From a virus: a DNA stretch of 25,165 bases. The notes under the pieces were generated by a model. The model was given only the letters and a program-made list of their open reading frames with translations, did no database searches and was not told where the DNA came from. Below, in pieces: positions 18,879-24,042 of this stretch. How positions within the stretch are numbered: the first letter of the stretch is position 1; the number at the start of each line of letters is the position of its first letter. Both the position numbers and the translations under genes were made by a program. The stretch is taken from IMG/VR virus record IMGVR_UViG_3300027621_000458, positions 1-25,165 of that record; one strand, given 5' to 3'.

Positions 18879-19633
18879 TGAAAAGATTACTGCTGTTGGC
18901 TATCCTCTTGACTGGATGCTCAACCGCACCCAAAGTTGCAGAGGTAGTAACTCGTGTAGATGTAATTGAGAACAATGATAAAGACCTGTACATCGACCAA
19001 CTTGAATCTGAAGTTTCTTCAGCGGCTGGGGCTGTATTTGTTGTTTCAGAAACTCTTAAAGACGGACCTCCCAAAGAAATCTTAAAACTGACTTACACCA
19101 GATTGGCTGGGATTAAGGAGCCTTCTAATACCGAAATCCAATTATACCAAAAGGCACTTAAAGATGAAAAAGTATTACAGGTCGAAAGAATAGAAGCATC
19201 CAAAGTATCTGAAGAGACAACACTAGCATACGCAAAAGTATTAAAAACAGATGAAGAAAATAAGTCACTTAAGCGTCAAGTAGAGTTGGTTGAGAAACAG
19301 GCAGAAGCAGAGGCTAGGCGGCTTACGACTGAACACACAATTGCCAGCATCACCAACACTTGTAGAGTGATTGGGTTTGGCTTCTTGGCACTGTGTGCTG
19401 GACTGGTATTTATGTCAAGGTATCAGACCGCAACTATCTGCGGCTCGATAGGCATGGGGTGCATTGTCGTACCCGCCATACTGCCTTCAGTCATTATGAC
19501 TTCTTGGTTTCCATACACCGTTATCGGTTGTGTACTACTTGTGGCTCTCATTTCCTATTGGGAACTAAAGTGCCACCGAAATGAACTTGACTGTGCTCTC
19601 AAGAGTAAGCACGATGACCTTAATCAAGACTAA
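18878..19633 (+). CDS. Lipoprotein with coiled coil and C-terminal membrane segments, candidate unimolecular spanin
   Basis: A 251-residue product. Residues 1-14 are a lipoprotein signal (M-K-R, seven Leu/Ala/Ile, then lipobox L-T-G-C with Cys14 as lipidation site). Residues about 20-160 are soluble, and about 85-150 are highly charged and helical with heptad-like Leu/Val spacing, probably a coiled coil. Three hydrophobic segments follow at about 162-180, 187-207 and 212-229, with a charged, Cys-containing tail. Lipidation at one end plus membrane anchoring at the other, joined by a coiled coil, is the logic of unimolecular spanins (e.g. phage T1 gp11), which fuse inner and outer membranes at the end of lysis. 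Known examples have one C-terminal segment; three is unusual. Last gene of the + strand unit, after the holin-like gene. Alternative: a structural or superinfection-exclusion lipoprotein. Confidence 0.6.
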   Translation: MKRLLLLAILLTGCSTAPKVAEVVTRVDVIENNDKDLYIDQLESEVSSAAGAVFVVSETLKDGPPKEILKLTYTRLAGIKEPSNTEIQLYQKALKDEKVLQVERIEASKVSEETTLAYAKVLKTDEENKSLKRQVELVEKQAEAEARRLTTEHTIASITNTCRVIGFGFLALCAGLVFMSRYQTATICGSIGMGCIVVPAILPSVIMTSWFPYTVIGCVLLVALISYWELKCHRNELDCALKSKHDDLNQD

Positions 19634-19734
19634 TGTAGGCGGCTGTACATGTGGCGTGGATGCTCATTGGGATTAGTCTTGATAGTGGTTACCATTCCCC
19701 ACCGCCTACTGGGGATGGATAACCCGACTAATCC
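19623..19734 (+). other. Interlocking inverted repeats at the convergent gene junction
   Basis: A perfect 12-base inverted repeat pairs 19623-19634 with 19672-19683. A hairpin pairs 19692-19700 with 19711-19718 (8 pairs, one bulged T), with a 10-base loop at 19701-19710. Eight loop bases (19702-19709, CCGCCTAC) are perfectly complementary to 19635-19642 (GTAGGCGG), directly after the first arm of the long repeat, giving a pseudoknot or loop-stem kissing order. A competing 8-base pairing exists between 19670-19677 and 19727-19734. The block lies between the stops of converging genes and overlaps both gene ends. No U-tract follows any stem on either strand, so it is not a textbook intrinsic terminator; a bidirectional terminator, RNA 3'-end protector or DNA site are all possible. 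Confidence 0.6.
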
Positions 19735-20060
19735 TCATCGCCATCCGTCTCCGCTTCATCAGCAGATTGTACTCCCTCACTGTCGTTATTGAGAAGCACA
19801 GGTTTAGGCGATGGCATGTAGGCGAGCGAGCGTTCTGTATTGTAATCAACCATCTCCGATGCTTGAGAGAACGAAAGGGAGTCCTTAGCCATAAAGCATT
19901 CGATGATTGTTGCCCTATTGTATATGACTCCACCAGTGGAGAGGTCTTTCCCCAAGATGCATGAATCGAGCCACTGCCTAGGCTCAAGGAATATGCATCC
20001 CTTATAGGTTTCATCGTTTTCCTTTAGTTCTGCTTTGCTTACTTTTCTTGCTTGTAACAT
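19728..20060 (-). CDS. Unknown phage protein with acidic tail (110 aa)
   Basis: I do not recognise this 110-residue protein. It starts with a charged helix, has 'GCIFLEPRQWLDSCI' (two Cys about 12 apart) and 'VIYNRATIIECFM', which look like strand-helix elements. It ends in an acidic, disordered tail (about 90-110, many Asp/Glu/Ser). Last gene of the minus-strand unit; its TAG lies inside the inverted-repeat block at the convergent junction. The ATG at 20060 lies inside the 3' end of the preceding gene (50-base overlap), which is longer than usual here, so a shorter form is possible, but no good later start before residue 50 is seen. No Shine-Dalgarno. Confidence 0.55.
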   Translation of the reverse strand: MLQARKVSKAELKENDETYKGCIFLEPRQWLDSCILGKDLSTGGVIYNRATIIECFMAKDSLSFSQASEMVDYNTERSLAYMPSPKPVLLNNDSEGVQSADEAETDGDED

Positions 20061-20310
20061 AGTAGTGTTTAATAGGATAAGTCCTCATACCCGCCCGAAT
20101 TAGGAAGGTCTTTTCTAATAGAAGTTCGGGATGTTCTAGCCTTAAAGTATTTAGACTTCTTTGTGCGGTTTTTTGGCTTCGTCTTATTTTTATTGCATAC
20201 TCTGCACTTGTGAACCACCCCTTTTGGGGTTTTTCGGTGTAGCAGTTTTGCAAGGTCTGCTGAAGAAGGTTCAACTGTTCTCTCGTTAAACTGTCTTTTG
20301 AGGGCTTCAT
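20011..20310 (-). CDS. Small winged-helix/HTH-like protein (99 aa)
   Basis: The 99-residue product has an N-terminal helix 'TREQLNLLQQTL', then W-F-T-S-A-E-Y-A at about 32-39, and a 'RRSQKTAQRSLNTL' helix at about 43-56. That order fits a winged-helix DNA-binding domain (T-x-x-E-Y-A ... S-x-x-T-A-x-R-x-L). A 'RTYPIKHYYV' beta wing follows at about 76-85, then a very basic tail (Lys/Arg/Ser). Plausibly a phage transcription regulator or DNA-binding accessory; the target is unknown. The ATG overlaps the TGA of the metallophosphoesterase gene as ATGA, the same coupling used elsewhere in this operon, which supports this frame over the other open frame on the same strand. Confidence 0.6.
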   Translation of the reverse strand: MKPSKDSLTREQLNLLQQTLQNCYTEKPQKGWFTSAEYAIKIRRSQKTAQRSLNTLRLEHPELLLEKTFLIRAGMRTYPIKHYYVTSKKSKQSRTKGKR

Positions 20311-21047
20311 AGGTCTGCGTGAGAGTAGATGAACTTTTTCCCGACTTTGTGGGCTTGCCAGATTTTCCAGTTGTCACCTTCAATAAATCCGTAAATCCAA
20401 CCGCTACCCCACTTGCTTGTGGCGAGTCTATTTTTAGCGTATGCCATTTCCCCTTTTTTACAGAGGCATCCACCAGAAAAGCCAACTGCCCCTCCGTGTC
20501 TTTTGGCACAGACTTGCTCGATGCGGTGGAGGTGACCCATGACCACAGCACCTTCTGGTACGCAGTAATGCCTTGCATGCTCTTCGACAGCATGTTGCCC
20601 ACATGTGTAGCCATGGACAAACTTAACTTTGCCCAGCGTGTGGACACCGTCATGAGCGTGGTAATCGTAGATTTTACGACAGCCATGCTTTTTGAGATGA
20701 TTGCGGATGTCGCTGTCAATGCTTGATACATAGTCAAGTACCATGCCATTGGTTGAGGACGAGATGATTTGACTGAGTCGGTCTTCGTGGTTGCCATAAA
20801 GAAATACGGTTGGCTCATATCTTTCAATGAATTCTTTGCCAGCCTTTATGTCGTAAAATAGAGATTCGTCTTCTTCTCTGCCAGACGCACCACGCCTAAT
20901 TGAGCGAAAGTCGAAGCAGTCTCCTAGATGAATACGATGTTGAGGGTCAAAATCTGAGCAGAACTTAAAAAACTCTTTGGCAACGGACTCGTCCACCATG
21001 TCACCATGATTGTCCCCCACAGCGATAAATTTTTGACGCTTACTCAT
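20307..21047 (-). CDS. Calcineurin-like metallophosphoesterase
   Basis: The 246-residue product carries the full metallophosphoesterase signature: G-D-N-H-G-D (Asp12, His14), L-G-D-C-F-D (Asp43), Y-G-N-H-E-D (Asn86, His87), then V-H-G-Y and a final G-H-L-H. These bind two metal ions and hydrolyse phosphomono- or diesters. Phage members act as nucleases or phosphatases on nucleic acids or nucleotides; the substrate here is not determinable. I chose the ATG at 21047 (MSKRQ...), not the in-frame ATG 15 bases earlier, because it overlaps the stop of the 55-aa gene as ATGA. It ends with the same ATGA overlap with the next gene. Located in the DNA-metabolism operon, so a role in nucleotide or DNA processing is likely. 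Confidence 0.9.
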   Translation of the reverse strand: MSKRQKFIAVGDNHGDMVDESVAKEFFKFCSDFDPQHRIHLGDCFDFRSIRRGASGREEDESLFYDIKAGKEFIERYEPTVFLYGNHEDRLSQIISSSTNGMVLDYVSSIDSDIRNHLKKHGCRKIYDYHAHDGVHTLGKVKFVHGYTCGQHAVEEHARHYCVPEGAVVMGHLHRIEQVCAKRHGGAVGFSGGCLCKKGEMAYAKNRLATSKWGSGWIYGFIEGDNWKIWQAHKVGKKFIYSHADL

Positions 21048-21211
21048 TTGATTAGAACCCACTTGTTAAGTGAGAATAGATAATCCCATCGAGCCTTGGC
21101 ATCAAGGAAATATCGCTTGGTTTTAAAAAACTCTTTAGTGGTCTGGTTCTTCTTACCTGCAACAATATACCCGCCTCCGTGGGCAGGACGCATCCATTTT
21201 GGGTTGTTCAT
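21044..21211 (-). CDS. Small basic protein of unknown function (55 aa)
   Basis: This frame is shorter than usual ORF cut-offs but well supported. It begins with ATG at 21211, 3 bases after the stop of the upstream gene, preceded by GTGAGG at a good Shine-Dalgarno distance (8 bases). It ends in TGA at 21044-21046, overlapping the start of the metallophosphoesterase as ATGA. It fills what would otherwise be a 150-base gap in a gapless operon. The product begins 'MNNPKWMRPAHGGGYIVAG', then a basic helix with 'TTKEFFKTKRYF' and 'KARWDYLFSLNKWVLIK'; three Trp, many Lys/Arg, no Cys, no membrane segment. Possibly a nucleic-acid-binding accessory; no family recognised. Confidence 0.75.
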   Translation of the reverse strand: MNNPKWMRPAHGGGYIVAGKKNQTTKEFFKTKRYFLDAKARWDYLFSLNKWVLIK

Positions 21212-21214
21212 GTT

Positions 21215-21475
21215 CTAATCCTCACGCTGTTGGGCATCGGTGCGTCCTTCGTTCTCATGAATAGGAGAATTGCTTCCGCTTCCTCCATGGTCAACATTAT
21301 AAACTTTTGCTTCCCACTTCGCCTCGCCCAGCCCAGCAGGTAAGCCAAGCGGATGTCCGCTTTCAGTACGCTTTTTTTCGCTATCATATGTGTCTAGTAG
21401 TTTGCAAAGAGCCTCAACTGGAATGCCTAGCATTAGAGACACTGCTCTGATTGTGTTGGACTTCGGGTCGTTCAT
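21215..21475 (-). CDS. Small protein of unknown function (86 aa)
   Basis: The 86-residue product has a helical N-terminal half ('NTIRAVSLMLGIPVEALCKLL', an HTH-like helix-turn-helix feel without a diagnostic motif). Its C-terminal half is Gly/Ser/Asn/Asp-rich and probably disordered. It overlaps the end of the preceding gene by 62 bases if ATG 21475 is used; a second ATG at 21433 would cut the overlap to 20 bases. Neither has a strong Shine-Dalgarno. It ends 3 bases before the 55-aa gene. No function recognised. Confidence 0.5.
   Translation of the reverse strand: MNDPKSNTIRAVSLMLGIPVEALCKLLDTYDSEKKRTESGHPLGLPAGLGEAKWEAKVYNVDHGGSGSNSPIHENEGRTDAQQRED
21220..21225 (-). promoter_or_regulatory. 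Shine-Dalgarno (GTGAGG) for the 55-aa gene
   Basis: Read on the minus strand, GTGAGG lies 8 bases before the ATG at 21211. It helps decide that the 55-codon frame is a real gene. Confidence 0.55.
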
Positions 21476-21734
21476 TAAATAAGGCTTTGTTTATGGTTAG
21501 TTGCACCTTCTCTAATTCAACTTCAAGGCACTGCCTGTACTTCATGAGTTTCCCGATGTCGAGTTTCTCAATCTCACGGCAGTCCTTTTTAAAGTAGTCG
21601 CTTTTTAGTGGAGGCAGTTTGTGGTAAGCCCCTTTTTTAGAAAGGGACACCGAGTTGACTTTGTACTTCCATCCAGCCTCCTTTGCCGAAATACCTTCGG
21701 CTAGGGCTAATCTGTAGATTTCTTTAAGTGTCAT
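21414..21734 (-). CDS. HTH-like DNA-binding protein (106 aa)
   Basis: The product begins 'MTLKEIYRLALAEG', then 'ISAKEAGWKYKVNSVSLS', which fits a helix-turn-helix of the kind in small phage regulators ('LA-x-x-G-x-S-A-x-E-A'). A Lys-rich loop and a Glu/Lys-rich helix (about 55-88) follow, possibly for dimerisation, then a Ser/Asn-rich tail. I chose ATG 21734 rather than the in-frame ATG at 21755, because the longer form would read into the 3' end of the tRNA gene. There is no ordinary Shine-Dalgarno between tRNA and ATG; the nearest purine run (GGAGGGG) lies within the tRNA 3' strand. Role inferred: regulator or terminase-small-subunit-like protein. Confidence 0.55.
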   Translation of the reverse strand: MTLKEIYRLALAEGISAKEAGWKYKVNSVSLSKKGAYHKLPPLKSDYFKKDCREIEKLDIGKLMKYRQCLEVELEKVQLTINKALFNERPEVQHNQSSVSNARHSS

Positions 21735-21743
21735 GGCGTGGAG

Positions 21744-21815
21744 TGACCCCTCCAAGAATCGAACTTGGATAACCCGCTTAGAAGGCGGGTGTTCTATCCG
21801 TTGAACTAAGGGGTC
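21744..21815 (-). tRNA. tRNA-Arg (anticodon UCU)
   Basis: A full cloverleaf folds on the minus strand. Acceptor stem GACCCCT pairs with AGGGGTC (7 pairs, one end A discriminator at 21744). D stem GTTC/GAAC has a GG-containing loop. The anticodon stem CCCGC/GCGGG holds loop CTTCTAA, with TCT at positions 34-36. The variable loop is short, and the T stem CCAAG/CTTGG holds loop TTCGATT. No CCA is encoded (CTC follows), so the host must add it. Anticodon UCU decodes AGA and, by wobble, AGG. It sits inside the operon, 7 bases after the ERF stop and 9 bases before the next ATG, so it must be cut from the polycistronic transcript. Confidence 0.95.
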
Positions 21816-21822
21816 AGTTCAC

Positions 21823-22518
21823 TTAGTACGGTACATCGTCACCAGATGGCTGGGGCGATGTCATGGCATACAGGGCTTGGGCAGATTTCTTAAGGAGCAA
21901 GTCCTTGGGGTTAACCTTGCCAGTCTTTTCCCACGGCTTGGGTTCCCAAGTGTTAGCCCAGTAATTTAAGTCGCTTACAGGCAGGTCTTGCAAAGCCGTA
22001 CCCTTTGCCTTGCCAAAAGGCACAGGAAGAGTAAAGTCTGGTTCACCGCTTTTAGCGGGGCTAGAAGCCTTGAAGGATGGGTTTGCAACGAACTTAGAGG
22101 GCTGGGCAGGGGCAGACTCACGAACCGTCTCTGCGTCATCGTCAGCCGTGCTAATGCCCGCTACAGCCGCCAAACTGTACCTGCGAAGGTACGAGATGAT
22201 AGAGCCAGCCTTTTGACCGTCCATGTTGTCGGCAGACTTAATAAGGCAGTCGCTCTCAAGGGAGCCACCAGCCTCATGCACTACAATCGTGCGAACGCCA
22301 ACGGCAGTGTCAGTACCGATAGGGCACTGAAGAACAGCCAGACCGTGCTTGGCAAACACAGGCTTAATTTTTTTCAAATGAGCCGATAGACTTGCATAGA
22401 CATTCTTGTGGAATGGGTTCTGGCTGTCTGGTTGGACATCATCTAGTTCAGCAATGGCTTTGACAAGCGAAGCACAGAGAAGTGCTTGGCGGGTTTCAAA
22501 CGAGTTTTCTTCGCTCAT
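21823..22518 (-). CDS. erf: ERF-family single-strand DNA annealing protein
   Basis: The 231-residue product matches the ERF recombinase pattern: N-terminal helix, then 'NPFHKNVYASLSAHLKKIKP', 'HGLAVLQCP', strand 'GVRTIVVHEAGGSLESDCLI' and the diagnostic 'QKAGSIISYLRRYSLAAVAGI' followed by acidic 'ADDDAE' (about 100-127). ERF proteins bind and anneal single-stranded DNA ends for phage recombination and genome circularisation. A Ser/Ala/Pro linker (about 128-163) leads to a second small domain, 'VPFGKAKGTALQDLPVSDL' then W, resembling the C-terminal module of exonuclease X-type proteins (PFGK-x-KG-x-x-L-x-D-L-P). The C-terminus ends in D-D-V-P-Y, an acidic tip like that of SSB-interacting partners. 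Between a 67-aa unknown and the tRNA; a PD-(D/E)XK nuclease upstream in the operon could be its exonuclease partner. Confidence 0.88.
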   Translation of the reverse strand: MSEENSFETRQALLCASLVKAIAELDDVQPDSQNPFHKNVYASLSAHLKKIKPVFAKHGLAVLQCPIGTDTAVGVRTIVVHEAGGSLESDCLIKSADNMDGQKAGSIISYLRRYSLAAVAGISTADDDAETVRESAPAQPSKFVANPSFKASSPAKSGEPDFTLPVPFGKAKGTALQDLPVSDLNYWANTWEPKPWEKTGKVNPKDLLLKKSAQALYAMTSPQPSGDDVPY

Positions 22519-22521
22519 GTG

Positions 22522-22725
22522 TTATTTGGTTTCGGTGGTGGAGAGGGGCTTACGGACAGAGTCAATGCAGTCAATATTGACCCGCTTGACCTTTCCGTTG
22601 TCCTGTCGGTAAGTATAATAATTATACTTGGAAACCTTTACAGGCTTGAGCAAGCGAGCCATCCGTCCGTCTGGAAGGATGACATACTTGGTGGCGTTTA
22701 CTACTGCGTATTGTTCGTTATTCAT
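22522..22725 (-). CDS. Small phage protein of unknown function (67 aa)
   Basis: Starts at ATG 22725, overlapping the end of the previous gene by 8 bases; the longer open frame upstream (to 22866) is read-through of another gene's antisense-phase and is rejected. The product reads N-A-T-K-Y-V-I-L-P-D-G-R-M-A-R-L-L-K-P, then 'YNYYTYRQDNGKVKRVNID', a short all-beta fold with a 'P-D-G-R' turn. I have the impression of similar short proteins in other phages, but I know no function. Ends 3 bases before the ERF start. Expression with replication/recombination genes suggests a DNA-metabolism or regulatory accessory. Confidence 0.6.
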   Translation of the reverse strand: MNNEQYAVVNATKYVILPDGRMARLLKPVKVSKYNYYTYRQDNGKVKRVNIDCIDSVRKPLSTTETK

Positions 22726-22924
22726 TGTGGTTGGGAGAGTCAAATTGGTCTGCTTTAATTGCTTTGTCAACAAGAGTGTTTCGGAATGATGCTTTGTGGG
22801 CGTGTATCTGTCGCTTCTCTTGGTCTGGTATGTCGGACAGTATCTCGTCCAAGTGCATTTGTGCAAGGTCGAAATGCAACTTTATGTAGGAATATTTATT
22901 TTCCCAGTATTTATCGCTTGACAT
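22718..22924 (-). CDS. Small charged helical protein (68 aa)
   Basis: The 68-residue product is almost wholly helical and charged: 'DKYWENKYSYIKLHFDLAQ', 'HLDEILSDIPDQEKRQIHAHK' and 'NTLVDKAIKADQFDSP'. No Cys, no membrane segment. It overlaps the preceding lysozyme-like gene by 14 bases and the following gene by 8, both typical of this operon. No family recognised; compact helical phage proteins of this size are often host-takeover or replication accessories, but nothing here proves it. Confidence 0.6.
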   Translation of the reverse strand: MSSDKYWENKYSYIKLHFDLAQMHLDEILSDIPDQEKRQIHAHKASFRNTLVDKAIKADQFDSPNHNE

Positions 22925-23366
22925 AATAGGTTAAAAATCGAGCACATCCCCTTTGCTTAACAAGAGGTGCTTTATGAATCCCGAACCCAATACGCTTACT
23001 CCCAGTCCACCCCATGGTGTACATGAGGTAAAGTGTTTCCGCTTTAGGTTCATCCATGTTGAGTTCGACATATTTAGCATTGAGCCACTCAAGGTAAGAC
23101 TTTGCATAGGCACGAGAAATGGTCGGGCTTGAAGTCCATCCATAGACACGCTCTCCATTTTGCTTTCGGATGTCAGAGATGAAGCCCCATGTCGTATCGT
23201 AGATTTGGTATGGCGAGATAGAGCGTCCTCCATCGCCCACCAGTGTCTGATTTTTTGTCTCAGCATATGCGGTGGCATCAAGGACATGCTCGATATCCGT
23301 TCGTGCGAAGAGTCCAGTAGCGAGTGTATTGAGGATGACAAGGGCAACATATTTAAGCGGCTCCAT
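22911..23366 (-). CDS. Lysozyme/transglycosylase-like protein with N-terminal hydrophobic segment
   Basis: The 151-residue product begins 'MEPLKYVALVILNTLATGLF', a weakly hydrophobic, Ala/Thr/Gly-containing segment followed by Arg. That resembles a signal peptide or a signal-arrest-release (SAR) anchor. The domain behind it reads 'Y-A-E-T-K-N' (Glu36, candidate catalytic acid), then G-D-G-G-R-S-I-S-P-Y-Q-I at 44-55 and W60, the hallmark of SLT/lysozyme-like folds ('E-S-x-x-N ... GD-GGxSxGxxQI ... W'). It would cleave peptidoglycan glycan strands after export. I chose ATG 23366 because it overlaps the DnaC-like stop by 14 bases; the longer frame to 23501 reads antisense-phase sequence of that gene. 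Located in the replication operon, away from the holin. C-terminal 'G-W-T-G-S-K-R-I-G-F-G' is typical of the fold's last helices. Confidence 0.75.
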   Translation of the reverse strand: MEPLKYVALVILNTLATGLFARTDIEHVLDATAYAETKNQTLVGDGGRSISPYQIYDTTWGFISDIRKQNGERVYGWTSSPTISRAYAKSYLEWLNAKYVELNMDEPKAETLYLMYTMGWTGSKRIGFGIHKAPLVKQRGCARFLTYYVKR

Positions 23367-24042
23367 AGATTTTGAAATAGTCTTTGATTCTTCGGATAAT
23401 AGCCGCACCAGTTTCAGAATTCTGGAACCTGTCACTGAGACCAGTGCCATTATAATTCGTGGTGATAATTGTAGCCCTCTCGTTGGCGGTGCGTTCGTCA
23501 ATGATAGCGAACAGGTCAGACTCCATACGCTGGGTCAGCCTCTCCTTGCCCAAGTCATCGATTACAAGAACAGCACGGTTAATAAGGCTGTCCAGAACAT
23601 CACCGTGATTTTGATTCGCAAAGCCGCTTTCAATCTTCTGCTCAAGCCTACGCATAGTGATGAACTCGCAGGTCTTTGGGTAGGCGTTGAACCACGCTTG
23701 ATTGAAGAGCCTCCATGCGGCTCTGGTCTTGCCTGTGCCTGTCACGCCATGGAGCAACACGCTTTGAGTGGTGTTGGGCTTGTACTCCATGATAGCCCTC
23801 TGCATTGAAGCGGACAACTGTGCATCCACGGTGTGCATGAAGGCACTTGGAGTGTCTGGGTGAATAGCCGCAAAGGTCCAACCGTGCTTATCAAAGACCT
23901 GCAAATATTTGTACGGATACTCGTGGTGCTCCTTTATGGGGAAGCAGTCGAGGCAGACATTTACATACGGTTTGAACTTGCCGCTGTTAGCGTCCCATAC
24001 TGGGACTGCGGGTTGTTTGCAGTGGATGCACTTAGAAGCCAT
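23353..24042 (-). CDS. dnaC: DnaC-like AAA+ helicase loader
   Basis: The 229-residue product starts with a zinc-finger-like C-x-x-C (Cys5, Cys8) paired with C-x-x-C (Cys30, Cys33), then a linker. The AAA+ core follows: Walker A G-V-T-G-T-G-K-T (99-106), Walker B V-L-V-I-D-D-L-G (Asp162, Asp163), the family-typical 'G-K-E' after it, a sensor-like 'I-I-T-T-N-Y' and 'S-D-R' arginine region, and a terminal 'R-R-I' helix. This matches DnaC/IstB-type helicase loaders, which open and load the replicative helicase ring onto single-stranded DNA using ATP. It overlaps the initiator gene by 11 bases, the usual initiator-loader pair. The N-terminal zinc finger probably contacts the helicase. No helicase gene is in the window, so it may load the host DnaB or one encoded outside the window. 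Confidence 0.88.
   Translation of the reverse strand: MASKCIHCKQPAVPVWDANSGKFKPYVNVCLDCFPIKEHHEYPYKYLQVFDKHGWTFAAIHPDTPSAFMHTVDAQLSASMQRAIMEYKPNTTQSVLLHGVTGTGKTRAAWRLFNQAWFNAYPKTCEFITMRRLEQKIESGFANQNHGDVLDSLINRAVLVIDDLGKERLTQRMESDLFAIIDERTANERATIITTNYNGTGLSDRFQNSETGAAIIRRIKDYFKIYGAA

Noticed and set aside
19623-19734. Calling the junction a standard intrinsic terminator
   Set aside because: Stems are present but no U-tract follows on either strand, so it is described as a structured region instead.
20069-20827. 252-codon minus-strand frame overlapping the metallophosphoesterase
   Set aside because: Most of it is the shadow of a gene with all metallophosphoesterase motifs. Only its last 80 codons merit the note given in the findings.
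22726-22866. 47-codon N-terminal extension of the 67-aa protein
   Set aside because: It would overlap almost all of another well-placed gene, and its composition (Thr, Lys, His, Cys scattered) is that of an out-of-frame reading.
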